The notes: generated from the letters alone by a model not told the origin. Positions 10,324-19,263 are shown, counted from the stretch's first letter. The stretch is DNA of 47,433 bases from Solobacterium sp. (GCA_017543025.1 JAFYGX010000151.1:1-47433); one strand, 5' to 3'. Program-made: numbers and translations.

Positions 10324-11472
10324 TCACTCTCCGTTCAGATACAGAAGAACGCATTTGGAACAGACCGGCAGAAGACCGCAGCGCATTCTGGCCCGAACTT
10401 CTGCCATCTTCGTTCCTTCCCAGATTTCCTTTATCGAATTCCGGTTCAGATTTCCAACCGTGAATTCACGGAACAGTTTGCATGCACTGACTTCACCGCC
10501 CTGCAGAATATCCATTCGATTGTATACCGCAAGGCATTTTGAATGTCCCTGCGCAGGAATTGATCCGCCCTGAATAAAATCATCGATTTCCTCCGGTTCA
10601 AGCGACGGCTGAAACCGCACCCGGATGTCCCAGGTTCTCTCATTGATCCGCCTCATTTCTTCCCGCAGACGTTCGGTATGTTCAGCTGAGATATGCCAGG
10701 AAAAATGATGCCAGCTCGCCTCTTCCGGATGTTCCAGCGGGAGAAGGTCTTTGAACCGCCGGGCAAACGCAGTATCCATTTCAGCTGCTGTTGCTTCGTT
10801 GATATACCAGGGAAAGCTGAGATACAGCGAGTTGATTTTCAGCGTCTCCATATATTCACAGAATTCATACAGCCGGCCGATCATCGCATCTGAGATAACC
10901 GTGCATACGGAGATTTCTCCTTTATAACCGCTTTCCTGCAGCAGACGGATGCCGGATATCACCCGATCGAATGTACCGGCACCGCGGACGCTGTCATTGC
11001 AGTCCTTAAACCCGTCAAGACTGATCAGCAGAACCGTATGACCGCCTATCTTCGACAGATCATTCAGCCGCTGTTCAATCAGCAGGCCGTTGGTGCAGAT
11101 TGTCGTCCACCGCCCCGCGTTCTGCAGCAGCTCACAGAGCTCATGAAAGCGGGTATACAGAAGCGGTTCCCCGCCCCAGACATAAAGTCTTGTCTTTGTT
11201 TCTTCCGTATAGTTCAGACAGTCTCTGATCTGTTCGAGCGGAAGCTCGCAGGTCGTCCGGCTGACTTCACCGGTTCGAAGAAACCCGTCTTCACTCCACT
11301 CAAAACAATGCCGACACCGCAGATTGCAGCGGGGTGTCAGAAACAGTCCGAGATCCAGCGGAACGTATCCGCCTTTCTGTTCTTCTGCTTTCTTCCGGTA
11401 TTTCAGCGATTCCCTGATCCGGTTGAATTCTTCTTTGCTGAGACCTTTTGTTGTGCCAGGCTGCTTATGCAT
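10324..11472 (-). CDS. Radical SAM enzyme with SPASM-like C-terminal domain
   Basis: This 382-residue protein has the radical SAM motif CNLRCRHC (Cys49, Cys53, Cys56), which binds the 4Fe-4S cluster that cleaves S-adenosylmethionine, and the GGEP motif at about 100-103. The C terminus has five cysteines at 313, 331, 365, 371 and 374, with the GEVSACKLF and VGNLNRNSIKEIW pattern of SPASM domains, which bind extra iron-sulfur clusters. SPASM enzymes often modify peptides or proteins. A GGAGGT site precedes the ATG, which overlaps the glycosyltransferase gene by 8 bases. The substrate is unknown; the leader-bearing small proteins or a carrier-bound intermediate are candidates by position only. 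Confidence 0.92.
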   Translation of the reverse strand: MHKQPGTTKGLSKEEFNRIRESLKYRKKAEEQKGGYVPLDLGLFLTPRCNLRCRHCFEWSEDGFLRTGEVSRTTCELPLEQIRDCLNYTEETKTRLYVWGGEPLLYTRFHELCELLQNAGRWTTICTNGLLIEQRLNDLSKIGGHTVLLISLDGFKDCNDSVRGAGTFDRVISGIRLLQESGYKGEISVCTVISDAMIGRLYEFCEYMETLKINSLYLSFPWYINEATAAEMDTAFARRFKDLLPLEHPEEASWHHFSWHISAEHTERLREEMRRINERTWDIRVRFQPSLEPEEIDDFIQGGSIPAQGHSKCLAVYNRMDILQGGEVSACKLFREFTVGNLNRNSIKEIWEGTKMAEVRARMRCGLLPVCSKCVLLYLNGE

Positions 11473-12541
11473 CCGTTTTACCTCCGATCCATGTGCCGGG
11501 ACGGAAACAGTCTGCGACCAGAGGAAGCCCTGCTGCAGTCTCTTGCAGACGTTTTCGCATCTTCAGGAGCTCTGATCCGCTGAAGGAGGCAGAGCGAAAT
11601 GCTTCAAAGCCGATGCCAAACCCGCACGTTTCCCACAGAATGCGGTTTTCTTTTTCATAGTATGCCAGTTCTTCCGAAAAAATCAGCGGCGTCGCTGTGC
11701 TGAGCGAGTCTGAAAGGGTCCCTCCGCCCGGTTTGGAAACGACCGCAATATCGCGGTCCATCAGGAGGCGAAGCGGATTGTTCTGACTGCTGTCCGCAAA
11801 CTTCACCCAGCGGCCCTCTTCAAAGTGCAGAAGATCCGGATAGGTTTCTGTACCGCTCCCTGCTTTCCAGGACGGATCCAGCAGATAACATTCATTCATC
11901 GCATCGACAGCTTCCGCCTCTTCCGGATAATAGACAACAATATCAAGCGGAAACCCCTGTGCATTCAGATCCCTGATGATATCGCGGTATTCGCCAATTC
12001 CCCAGCCCCCGCCATGAACAAGGATTCGGTTCTGTTTTTCCGGACACACTTCCGGTTTTTCCAGACAACGCAGGATCTTTGTATCCTCCAGCCTGTACAG
12101 CCAGATTTCATCAATATCCAGAGCCCCGGCTTTCTTCCAGGAAAGCGAGGTTCCGGCGTCCATATGAACGGCATGAATGCGTCCCCTGTAATACGGGCAT
12201 TCTGCCATCAGCTTCTTCAGTATTTCAGAGAAAAAACCGGAAAATGTGATAACAGCATCATATCGTTTCGCTGCTGCTGCATTCAGAAACGCCCGCTCCG
12301 CTTCCGGGTCCACCGCCGTCTGATTTCGTACAGGCAGACGATAGCTGATCTTTGCCAGACGAAAATCGTTATGAAATGAACGCTTCGTCTCTTCCATCAC
12401 GCCGTCCTTCCCCCGGTACAGTTCTTCCAGACACATGAAATCCGCATGGTCTCCAAGCCGTTCCAGCTGCTTCTTAAGTGACAGAGCCGGCACATATACA
12501 CCGAGTGCAATACCCGAGCCAAGAACCAAGAAGTTTCTCAT
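11465..12541 (-). CDS. GT-B (MurG/UGT-like) glycosyltransferase-like protein
   Basis: This 358-residue protein has the two-domain GT-B look. The N terminus FLVLGSGIALGVYVPALSL is a Rossmann-like start, VHGGGWGIGEY opens the second domain, and SKPGGGTLSDSLSTATPLIF matches the nucleotide-sugar binding block of UGT and MurG enzymes. It probably transfers a sugar from an activated donor to a small molecule or lipid; donor and acceptor are unknown. The ATG at 12541 has GGAGG eight bases upstream and lies 68 bases inside the ATP-grasp gene; longer in-frame starts lack such a site. The overlaps on both sides place it in one transcript with the ligase and the radical SAM enzyme. Confidence 0.8.
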   Translation of the reverse strand: MRNFLVLGSGIALGVYVPALSLKKQLERLGDHADFMCLEELYRGKDGVMEETKRSFHNDFRLAKISYRLPVRNQTAVDPEAERAFLNAAAAKRYDAVITFSGFFSEILKKLMAECPYYRGRIHAVHMDAGTSLSWKKAGALDIDEIWLYRLEDTKILRCLEKPEVCPEKQNRILVHGGGWGIGEYRDIIRDLNAQGFPLDIVVYYPEEAEAVDAMNECYLLDPSWKAGSGTETYPDLLHFEEGRWVKFADSSQNNPLRLLMDRDIAVVSKPGGGTLSDSLSTATPLIFSEELAYYEKENRILWETCGFGIGFEAFRSASFSGSELLKMRKRLQETAAGLPLVADCFRPGTWIGGKTDA

Positions 12542-13802
12542 ACTGTTCCTCCGTATCATATACGAGCGCAAAATATATCCGGATTCGCTTTCCTCTGCAT
12601 TCTGCTCTCTGCCAGGCAGCCGGTGCGAGCGGTATAACTCCGTACGGACGGTCTCCTGTATACAGCAGCCCAAGCGTGTCCAGATCACTCAGAACTGTTT
12701 CAGATACGCCTTCCTGTTTCGCTGTTCCTTCCGCATAGCTCAGCCGGCAGTTCTTTCCTGTTTTTTTCTGAAGCATCAGATTAAAACGCCCCATGGACAT
12801 CCGCGGATTGATTTCCAGAAGCGGTATGACCGTATCTCCGTCCGCAATCATGGAGTCAATGCACGCATATCCGAAATACCCTGCTTCCGCCATCGCACCG
12901 GCAATCGCTCTCACCGTATCCGGATAACCTGAAGAAAAAATCAGATTCCGCTCGGCATCACTGAGCCCGCAGGACGAGCGGTAGCCGAATCCTCTGCCGG
13001 TATTTTTCTGATAGCCGTCAATCTCAGCAGTTCCATCCCTGAAGATATGAAGCTGGCTTGAGAAATCCATTGTTCTGTTCAGATACGGCTCAATGACAAA
13101 ATCAAAGTTCTGCTTTCCTTCTGCCTGCTGTTTATGAAAATGCCTGGAGAGCCGTTCCGCTGCCGCTTCATGTTCCACCGGCAGAATTCCTCTTCCGGAA
13201 ACGCCCATGGAATCTTTGACCAGTACGGATCCGTATCTCGCCAGCATCTCTTTTATGCATCTGTCATACGCTTCCACAGAAGATACGCAGACTCCCTCCG
13301 GACAAAGACCAAGCTCTTTTCTCAGTGAGACTGCCCAGGATTTGCGGCTGAGCAGTTCTGCAGCCGAACAATCCGGCTCGCTCACCGCAATGCCCAGTGC
13401 CTGACACATCCAGTAATATTCCGGAACTGCCGCATAGTTTACAATAACCGATCGCCTCAGCAGCTCATGCATGGTTTTGTCCTGCTGAAGCAGATGATAA
13501 ATCGATTCCCGTCCAGAAGCAGATACGTTTTCGGATGGTTCCGGCCGGGGACTGACGTTACTCACGTTACAGAACGTTCGGTTCCACCACTGAAGGTATT
13601 CCGGCGGAAGCGGCACACGCGTAACAAGCATATCCCCCTCTTCCGCCATTGTGATCATCAATCCATCCATTCCCTGCAGCAGAAGGTCATTTCTCTGCGC
13701 AAACAGAGCAAGTGCAGGAAGCGTAAACGAGTGCGAAGCACGCAGCCGTTCTTCCGCCTCAAATTCCGCTATCAGTAATCTTCCGTTTTTCAGACAATCC
13801 AT
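12474..13802 (-). CDS. ATP-grasp carboxylate-amine ligase-like protein
   Basis: This 442-residue protein has an ATP-grasp fold in its second half: an ATP-binding Lys in VLVKDSMGVSGRG (about 196), VIEPYL as the adenine hinge, and LLEINPRMSMGRF, where Glu330, Asn332 and Arg334 would bind metal and phosphate. Such enzymes activate a carboxylate as acyl phosphate and join it to an amine or thiol. The first 150 residues match no family I know and may bind the substrate. It is the first gene of the cluster, starting about 110 bases after the terminator of the VanX-like gene. The ribosome site is modest. Product type is unknown; loading of the downstream carrier protein is a possibility. Confidence 0.85.
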   Translation of the reverse strand: MDCLKNGRLLIAEFEAEERLRASHSFTLPALALFAQRNDLLLQGMDGLMITMAEEGDMLVTRVPLPPEYLQWWNRTFCNVSNVSPRPEPSENVSASGRESIYHLLQQDKTMHELLRRSVIVNYAAVPEYYWMCQALGIAVSEPDCSAAELLSRKSWAVSLRKELGLCPEGVCVSSVEAYDRCIKEMLARYGSVLVKDSMGVSGRGILPVEHEAAAERLSRHFHKQQAEGKQNFDFVIEPYLNRTMDFSSQLHIFRDGTAEIDGYQKNTGRGFGYRSSCGLSDAERNLIFSSGYPDTVRAIAGAMAEAGYFGYACIDSMIADGDTVIPLLEINPRMSMGRFNLMLQKKTGKNCRLSYAEGTAKQEGVSETVLSDLDTLGLLYTGDRPYGVIPLAPAAWQRAECRGKRIRIYFALVYDTEEQYEKLLGSWLGYCTRCICAGSVT

Positions 13803-13873
13803 TCCGCTATCAGACTCCCTGCCGCATTCCGCGCATTACCGACCAGTTTCTTCCGGAAAAAGGCCATTCCTAT

Positions 13874-13879
13874 TTTATA
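13874..13879 (-). promoter_or_regulatory. Possible -10 box for the biosynthetic cluster
   Basis: TATAAA on the minus strand lies about 72 bases before the ATP-grasp start and directly after the VanX terminator. The bases 16 upstream read TGGTGA, a poor -35 match, so this is a weak call. Confidence 0.3.
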
Positions 13880-13908
13880 CGCGTGCTCCCCGATTTCACC
13901 ACATATAA

Positions 13909-13934
13909 AGAAAAGCCCGGTTGAAATCGGACTT
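13909..13934 (-). terminator. Terminator of the VanX-like gene
   Basis: On the minus strand AAGTCCG pairs with CGGGCTT (one G-U pair) and is followed by TTTTC. It lies about 30 bases after the stop codon and separates the VanX-like gene from the biosynthetic cluster. Confidence 0.75.
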
Positions 13935-13963
13935 CACAGATCAAAGCAGTTTGTAACTCGCTG

Positions 13964-14632
13964 TCATCTCTTCAGAGAGACATGTGAAACCGGAAATGTG
14001 AAATAGGTATCCGGGTACGGCTCTTCCTTCAGCGTAAAATGCCACCATTCCTCAGCCACCGGTTCAAACCCATGCGTCATCATCGCTTCTCTCAGAATCA
14101 TGCGGTTTTCATACTGTTCTTCCGTAATCCCTCTGAAATCCGGATGACTGCGCTCGCCGAAATAATCGAATGTGCCGCCCATATCCGCTTCCTGTTCTTT
14201 TCTCATATCAAACAGTGTCAGATCCACTGTGCTCCCCCGGGTATGCCCGGAATGTTCCCGGATATAGCCCTGCGGAAACAGCACATCTTTTTCCAGCTCA
14301 GGATAGAAGTATTCTTTCATGCGTATATCATTCACATCTTTCGCCCACTCCGCAAAATGAGTCACTGCAACCTGCGGCCGATAGGCATCAAAAACCTTCA
14401 GCCGATATCCTTTCCGGATGACTTCATCACTCACGTGCTTCAATGCGTCTGCAGCCGCTTCCGTCAGGAACGCGAGCGGTTCTTCATAACCTCTGATACG
14501 TTCTCCCACGAAGTTAAACGTCGAATAATAGCGGATTTCAAGAATCACATCCGGCACCCGTTCGGAAACCAGAACAAAACCGGAGGAATCATCCGACATC
14601 CGATATCCGTCTTCCATCAATATATCTGCCAT
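13964..14632 (-). CDS. VanX-like D-alanyl-D-alanine dipeptidase
   Basis: This 222-residue protein is a member of the M15D zinc peptidases. The zinc-binding motif SGHTRGSTVD supplies His and Asp, and EEWWHF supplies the catalytic Glu and third ligand His. The FDAYRPQVAV segment supplies the Arg that is conserved in VanX-type enzymes. They hydrolyse D-Ala-D-Ala; in vancomycin resistance this removes the normal cell-wall precursor, and in other bacteria it may serve nutrition or wall turnover. No vanH, vanA, vanR or vanS gene lies nearby, so resistance should not be inferred. No signal peptide is seen, which fits a cytosolic enzyme. A purine-rich ribosome site precedes the ATG, and the gene stands alone between its own promoter and terminator. 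Confidence 0.9.
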   Translation of the reverse strand: MADILMEDGYRMSDDSSGFVLVSERVPDVILEIRYYSTFNFVGERIRGYEEPLAFLTEAAADALKHVSDEVIRKGYRLKVFDAYRPQVAVTHFAEWAKDVNDIRMKEYFYPELEKDVLFPQGYIREHSGHTRGSTVDLTLFDMRKEQEADMGGTFDYFGERSHPDFRGITEEQYENRMILREAMMTHGFEPVAEEWWHFTLKEEPYPDTYFTFPVSHVSLKR

Positions 14633-14920
14633 ACATCTTCACCCTTTCGCAAAGCATTATACCCGCTGTTTCTCATTCTCATACATCCGGAATTCATTAT
14701 CACAGCCATCTTTCATCACAGAAAGATAAACAGAGCTTCAGAATCAGAAGTATCCTGAAGTCCGCAGAAAATCTGCCCGTTTCAGGTTTCCCGCAGCCAA
14801 CAGCAGGAAGAATGGCAACAATGATGATCTGAAACAGAACCTCTCCATATTCCAGACGAAGTCAGAATCCAGGTCATCGAATGACATCCCTGCAGCTGCC
14901 GGAACTTCTGTCTCCCCGGC
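14633..14920. other. Gene-free region with the VanX promoter
   Basis: A minus-strand frame at 14744-14944 begins inside the aldo/keto reductase terminator and has no ribosome site, so I do not call it. The only clear signal is the -10 box TATAAT at 14656-14661 on the minus strand, about 24 bases before the VanX-like start. Confidence 0.45.
14656..14661 (-). promoter_or_regulatory. Probable -10 box of the VanX-like gene
   Basis: A perfect TATAAT on the minus strand lies about 24 bases before the start codon. The region 17 bases upstream reads GTATGA, a poor -35 element, so the promoter may need an activator or be weak. Confidence 0.4.
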
Positions 14921-14954
14921 AAAAAAATCCGTATATATTTGCATACATACGGAT
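14921..14954 (-). terminator. Terminator of the aldo/keto reductase gene
   Basis: On the minus strand ATCCGTAT pairs with ATACGGAT and is followed by seven T. It lies 47 bases after the stop codon of the broken reductase gene. Confidence 0.88.
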
Positions 14955-15001
14955 GCCAGGAGCGATATGCAGAACTTGTTTCAGACTTTCCGGACTGTAT
15001 A

Positions 15002-16135
15002 TTACCCGTAATAATCCGAAACTGTTTTCAGCAGATCACGGATCGGAAGGTGCTGCGGACAGACTCCTTCACAGCTTCCGCAGCCGATACAATCCGAAGG
15101 CTTCCCGAATGTCTCAGACAGTTTGCTGTAATCTTCGCTGCTCACCACTTTCACCATCTGCTGTTTTGAAGCGGCAGTGTCCTGATTATAAAGATGGAAA
15201 TAGCGTGGAATGGCAATCTTCATCGGACATCCGTCCGTGCAGTAAGAGCATGCGGTGCACGGGATTTCAACATCGCTGCGGATCATTTCCGCTGCTTTGA
15301 AGCAAACCTCTTTCTCCGCTTCGCTCAGCGGCACAAACTCTTTCATATATCCGGTATTATCAGCGATCTGTTCCAGTGTGCTCATACCCGAAAGGACAAC
15401 CATGACATCCGGCAGAGATGCTGCGAAGCGTACTGCCCAGCTCGGGACAGACATTGCACTGTCCTGTGCTTCAAAGAGCTGTTTCACTGCTTCCGGGACT
15501 CTGGCAAGCGTTCCGCCTTTGACCGGTTCCATAACAATTACAGGTTTTCCATGTTTTACTGCAGTTTCGTAGCAGCGGCGTGACTGAACCTTCGGATTTT
15601 CTCAGTCCAGATAGTTGATCTGAAGCTGAACAAATTCCATTTCCGGATGATCTGTAAGCACCCGGTCAAGCAGCTCGGGGGTAGCGTGAAACGAGAATCC
15701 AGCATGCTTTACAAGTCCCTGCTTCTTCTTTTCCAGAATCCAGTCAAAGACATGAAGCTTCTCATATTTTTCAATGAACCCCTCTTCTATATCGTGAATC
15801 AGATAATAGTCAAAATATCCTGCGCCGGTTTTTTCAAGCTGTTGATTAAAGATACGGTCACGGTCTTCTTCCGTTTCAATGAAATCAGCATGCAGTTTGG
15901 TTGCGAGTGTATAGCTATCTCTTGGATGCCGCGAGGTAAGAGCCAGTTTTACTGCTTTCTCACTGGCAAACCCGTTATACATCCACGCAGTATCAAAATA
16001 GGTAAACCCCTCCTGCAGAAAAAGATCCACCATCTGTTTTAAACGCTCGATATCAATATCCGAGTCATTCTCCGAGTTGCGCAGAGGCAGCCGCATCAAT
16101 CCGAATCCAAGTTTTTTTACCGGTTTGAATTCCAT
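15002..16135 (-). pseudogene. Aldo/keto reductase with C-terminal 4Fe-4S domain, interrupted by an in-frame TGA
   Basis: The frame from 16135 to 15002 codes for an aldo/keto reductase of about 377 residues, the usual length for the ferredoxin-fused type. The reductase half starts with KPVKKLGFGLMRLPL and carries the FDTAWMYNG catalytic Tyr region. The second half ends with CTACSYCTDGCP and CIGCGSCEGVCP iron-sulfur motifs. A TGA at 15602-15604 interrupts it after INYLD, where relatives usually have Trp followed by EN; the frame continues at once with ENPKVQSRRCYE. A single TGG to TGA change explains this. UGA is a normal stop in this genome. A strong GGAGAAG site and terminator remain, so the inactivation looks recent, or is a sequencing error. 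Confidence 0.9.
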
Positions 16136-16171
16136 GAGTTTCTTCTCCTTTAAACATCTCTTTTAATCATT

Positions 16172-16200
16172 CATAGCACACTTTCCTGATTTGAAAAAGA
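16172..16200 (-). promoter_or_regulatory. Possible extended -10 promoter of the aldo/keto reductase gene
   Basis: On the minus strand TGCTATGAA gives an extended -10 box (TATGAA at 16172-16177), with TTTTTC 17 bases upstream. It lies about 37 bases before the start codon. Confidence 0.35.
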
Positions 16201-16401
16201 CAAGCTCTGCATACAGGATACAGAGCAGATACCGCCTTATACCCAGATGTACGTCTTATGCGTACCTCCGTTTCAGACGCAGTTCTTCTGCCCGCAAGTT
16301 CACTCAATCAGGAATATCAGGGCGCTGCCTGTTTCATTTCACAGAGATTTTTTCAGAATTCATATTCCCCGCAGCATTTCGTTTTATTACTATAAAAACG
16401 T

Positions 16402-17175
16402 ATGAACTCGTTTGAAGAGAACTATCTGAACCGGTCTCTGACAACCCTGCAGGATGCGCTTCCCCTGCAGCCGGAAGAACTGATGAAACAATATGAAGCA
16501 GACAGCCGTCTGTGGTCCGTCGAATCTGTAAACGGACTGGTTTACTGTCTCTTTACCGTTCCTGTGAATTCTTCCATGAGTCAGATCATTCTTCTGGTTT
16601 ACAGCCCTGATGATCAGATCATCGCGGATATCGGTGCTTACCATACATCAACGCGTTCCTTTCTTGAAGACTGCGAACTATACGATATTCTGAGCAGGGA
16701 GAGCGACTGGATGTATCTTGAACACTATGTGCTGAGCAGTACGCTGTTTGAAGCATACCCATATCCGTTCTGTCTGAGCAATCAGAAGGCAGATGAAAAC
16801 GGAGAAGTGCTTCTTTTTACCAATGCCTATGTCTCTGTTTCCTGTCGTCGGCAGGGAATCTTCCGAACAATGCTTGATACGGTTACAGACAACCTGCTGA
16901 ATCAGAAAACCGGAATCGTAACCATCTGTTCTGTGATGTCAATGGATCCCGATGTTGCCTGTTACGGGCCGGACACCAGAGAAGAGCCCTATTATTACAG
17001 CTACGAAGCTGATGAACCGGTCCGCATGACGAATAAACTGATTGCAGAAAAAACTGGCTTTCTCCCGCTTCGGCTGAAACCGGATCATCCGGAAGAAGAA
17101 ACGGACGGAACCAAACTCTGGTTCTGTATCCGCAGAGAAGTTTATAACATTGTCGATACGGAGGGCTCTGTCTGA
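16402..17175 (+). CDS. GNAT-like acetyltransferase domain protein
   Basis: This 257-residue protein carries a GNAT-type segment, NAYVSVSCRRQGIFRTML, near residue 140. The RRQGIFR part matches the acetyl-CoA pyrophosphate-binding motif A of N-acetyltransferases. The first 130 residues are acidic and match no family I know. Acceptor and role are unknown. No Shine-Dalgarno sequence precedes the ATG; instead TATAAA lies five bases upstream (16391-16396), which raises the possibility of a leaderless transcript or of a different start. The next gene has its own promoter beginning 30 bases after the stop. Confidence 0.7.
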   Translation: MNSFEENYLNRSLTTLQDALPLQPEELMKQYEADSRLWSVESVNGLVYCLFTVPVNSSMSQIILLVYSPDDQIIADIGAYHTSTRSFLEDCELYDILSRESDWMYLEHYVLSSTLFEAYPYPFCLSNQKADENGEVLLFTNAYVSVSCRRQGIFRTMLDTVTDNLLNQKTGIVTICSVMSMDPDVACYGPDTREEPYYYSYEADEPVRMTNKLIAEKTGFLPLRLKPDHPEEETDGTKLWFCIRREVYNIVDTEGSV

Positions 17176-17228
17176 ACATATCCTGCACCTTTCCGGAAGC
17201 CGCCCATGTACGCATGGGATTCTGCGGT

Positions 17229-17234
17229 TATAAT
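17229..17234 (+). promoter_or_regulatory. -10 box of the small membrane-protein gene
   Basis: A perfect TATAAT lies 22 bases before the ATG at 17257. It lies inside a possible longer frame starting at 17206, so it argues for the internal start. The bases 17 upstream (ATGTAC) are a weak -35 match. Confidence 0.5.
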
Positions 17235-17256
17235 ATTACGGAAGGATATCGTTTTT

Positions 17257-17754
17257 ATGGCTGTGCTTTCTATCATGATTGCTGTTGTGACAGCTGTGAT
17301 CGTTTCTCTCTTTTCCGGCTTTCCGGGATTCGTGCCGGTGTTTCTGTTTTTTGTTCTGCTTCTGATCAACTGCGAATGCATGGCAGCGAATGCCTGTGAA
17401 GATGATCAGACAAGCATTCTTTTCATGGCGGTGATCTGCAGCGGCCTGGTCGTTCTGCTATGCGGCATGGTATTTGCCGGCAATCTCAATATCTGGCTGT
17501 GTGACAAAGGAGTTCAGGATCCGGACCGGGTGCATCCGCTTGTTCCGCTGCTCACCATCCTGTTCACTGTTTCTCTGTACCGTTTTTTTCATCGCCGGGC
17601 ATCTGCCGGACGGCTGCTCATCCAGAGATACGGAGAGGCACTGACTTCCGCCGCACAACGTCATCTCCTTCGTCCCGACCTGAAGCGCTACAGGCGCTTT
17701 ATGATCCAGGAAGGAATTCTGACGGAACGTCTCGACGAAGATGAGAATGAATGA
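17257..17754 (+). CDS. Small membrane protein of unknown function
   Basis: This 165-residue protein has four likely membrane helices in the first 110 residues, then a basic segment rich in Arg (RFFHRRASAGR) and a helical acidic C terminus ending ERLDEDENE. I do not recognise a family. The ATG at 17257 is chosen over 17206 because GGAAGGA precedes it and a TATAAT box lies between the two. A CTGCCGG / CCGGCAG hairpin with a T-rich loop follows at 17778-17797 but lacks a T-run. Two Cys pairs lie in the helices. No neighbour suggests a function. Confidence 0.75.
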   Translation: MAVLSIMIAVVTAVIVSLFSGFPGFVPVFLFFVLLLINCECMAANACEDDQTSILFMAVICSGLVVLLCGMVFAGNLNIWLCDKGVQDPDRVHPLVPLLTILFTVSLYRFFHRRASAGRLLIQRYGEALTSAAQRHLLRPDLKRYRRFMIQEGILTERLDEDENE

Positions 17755-17861
17755 TCTGTTCTCATGAGCATAATCTTCTGCCGGATTTTTCCGGCAGGGC
17801 ACCTGTTCAAATCAGCGAAACATAGTAGAATGAAATCGTTATTTCAAAGAAAGGGATTGAT

Positions 17862-18299
17862 ATGAATACATTATTCATCACTATGTTCGGTCTTGCGACG
17901 CTTCTGATTATTTCTGCGATCTATTTTATCGTGACCGCAGCAGGCATGTGGAAGGTGTTCGAAAAAGCCGGAAGGACGCCTTGGCATTCTCTGATTCCGT
18001 TTCTGAATATTTATCAGGAATATGACATCTGCTGGGACACCAAATTCGCTGTGATTATTATTCTTGCGACTGTCATTTCATATTTCCTGCCGCAGGGAGA
18101 AGATGTCAGCACGATCGTACGCATCTGCAGCTATGCACTTTCCGTCGTCGTTCTTTTCATCCGTGCAATTGCTTCACAGAAGCTGGCACAGTCCTTCGGA
18201 AAAGGACTCGGTTTTTCACTTGGCCTGTTCTTTTTCAAGCCGATCTTCGCACTGATTCTCGGCTTCGGCGACGCAAAATACGTCGGCAAGCAAAACTGA
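17862..18299 (+). CDS. DUF5684-like small membrane protein
   Basis: This 145-residue protein has four hydrophobic helices. The segment KAGRTPWHSLIPFLNIY after the first helix, and a C-terminal LGFGDAKYVG, fit a widespread family of small membrane proteins that I recall as DUF5684. That motif also occurs next to signal-peptidase-like genes, but the role is unknown. An AAAGGGATTGAT ribosome site precedes the ATG. The gene stands alone and is followed by two hairpins, one at 18424-18472 that could end transcription from both sides. Confidence 0.75.
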   Translation: MNTLFITMFGLATLLIISAIYFIVTAAGMWKVFEKAGRTPWHSLIPFLNIYQEYDICWDTKFAVIIILATVISYFLPQGEDVSTIVRICSYALSVVVLFIRAIASQKLAQSFGKGLGFSLGLFFFKPIFALILGFGDAKYVGKQN

Positions 18300-18423
18300 G
18301 TTTTCCTTCAGAACAGCAGGTTCCGGTGAACCTGCGGGCGGCCTTCATTCCGGGTCTTTATTTAAGCATCAGAAACCGCGCTGTATTGCAAAGACTGCTC
18401 AGTCATACCGGAAATAAAAATAC

Positions 18424-18472
18424 GCATCTGCCCTCTATGTACGAAATAATCGTCTGGGGTCAGATGCATTTT
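18424..18472. terminator. Probable bidirectional terminator
   Basis: GCATCTG pairs with CAGATGC around a 30-base loop. ATTTTCATTT follows on the plus strand and GTATTTTTATTT on the minus strand. It lies between the convergent genes ending at 18299 and 18592. Confidence 0.5.
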
Positions 18473-18591
18473 CATTTCACAAGCTGAACAGTCTCATATC
18501 CGATCACAGAGAAGCCATCTGTGTATCACAGACAGAATGGTACAGCTGTTTTCTTCCGGTTTTTCACTCCCCGATGGAGTTCATCGGATTC

Positions 18592-19263
18592 TCAGTCACG
18601 ATCGGTTTTGTATTTCAGAATTTCACCGCTCGCCGCATCAATTTCAAATTCATATTCCAGTCCGCCGGACCTGAATTCAATTTCATAAACCGTTACGCCG
18701 TGTTCCATTTCCGTTTTTGATTTCAGACGTGTAATATCCGACTGCTGTACGCCCGCCTTCTGCAGAGCGATTTCAAGCGCTTTATCTTCGCTGATCCCGG
18801 AAGATGCCGGTGCAGTAACCTGTGGCGCAGTGGGCATGGTTTCCTTATCGAACGAAACAATTTCTCCGGTCGAGACCTCAATCTCATACTCATACTTCGT
18901 GTTTTCCGCATAGAATTCAAAATCATACGTCATGGCACCATGCTCGTAATCCTGTTCAGTTCTGATGAACTGAACATCCGCTTCCTTTACGCCGGCATGT
19001 TCAATTGCCTTTGCCTTCGCTTGTTCCAGTGTGAGCTCTGCGGCAGATGAAGCAGATGTTTCAGCCGGAGCTGCCGGTTCTGCAGCAGGTGAAGCTGTAA
19101 CAGCCGCAGGTTCCGCAGCAGGTGAAGCCGTAACAGCTGCAGGTGTATCCGTCACAGCCGCGGCAGGCTTTTGTTCAACCGACGCTTCTGCACTTTTTCC
19201 CGCACATCCGCCAGCCAGCAGGCTGATCATCAGCACTTCCGCAATCATTCGTTTTCTGTTCAT
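18592..19263 (-). CDS. Lipoprotein with two PepSY domains
   Basis: This 223-residue protein has a lipoprotein signal with lipobox LLAGGC, so it should be anchored to the outer face of the membrane. A Pro/Ala/Thr/Ser linker of about 50 residues follows and contains a near-perfect tandem repeat, AVTASPAAEPA twice. Two PepSY domains come next, each ending in a YEFEIDAASGEILK-type pattern. PepSY domains are thought to inhibit or chaperone secreted peptidases. GGAGG precedes the ATG. The upstream neighbour, a VanY-like peptidase, lies 53 bases away on the same strand, so control of that or another surface peptidase is a reasonable guess. Confidence 0.9.
   Translation of the reverse strand: MNRKRMIAEVLMISLLAGGCAGKSAEASVEQKPAAAVTDTPAAVTASPAAEPAAVTASPAAEPAAPAETSASSAAELTLEQAKAKAIEHAGVKEADVQFIRTEQDYEHGAMTYDFEFYAENTKYEYEIEVSTGEIVSFDKETMPTAPQVTAPASSGISEDKALEIALQKAGVQQSDITRLKSKTEMEHGVTVYEIEFRSGGLEYEFEIDAASGEILKYKTDRD
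19076..19141. repeat. Tandem 33-bp repeat within the PepSY lipoprotein gene
   Basis: Two 33-bp units (19076-19108 and 19109-19141) differ at three third-codon positions. They encode the repeated AVTASPAAEPA linker. Slippage here would change linker length in steps of eleven residues without a frameshift. Confidence 0.85.

Noticed and set aside
14744..14944. Minus-strand frame of 66 codons
   Set aside because: Its start lies inside the terminator of the aldo/keto reductase gene and no ribosome site precedes it.
15602..15604. Selenocysteine or codon reassignment at the TGA in the aldo/keto reductase
   Set aside because: The family has Trp here, not Cys, and TGA serves as a normal stop in many neighbouring genes, so a nonsense mutation or error is simpler.
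18551..18600. Perfect CCGATG / CATCGG hairpin near the end of the PepSY lipoprotein gene
   Set aside because: No T-run follows on either strand, so I did not call it a terminator.
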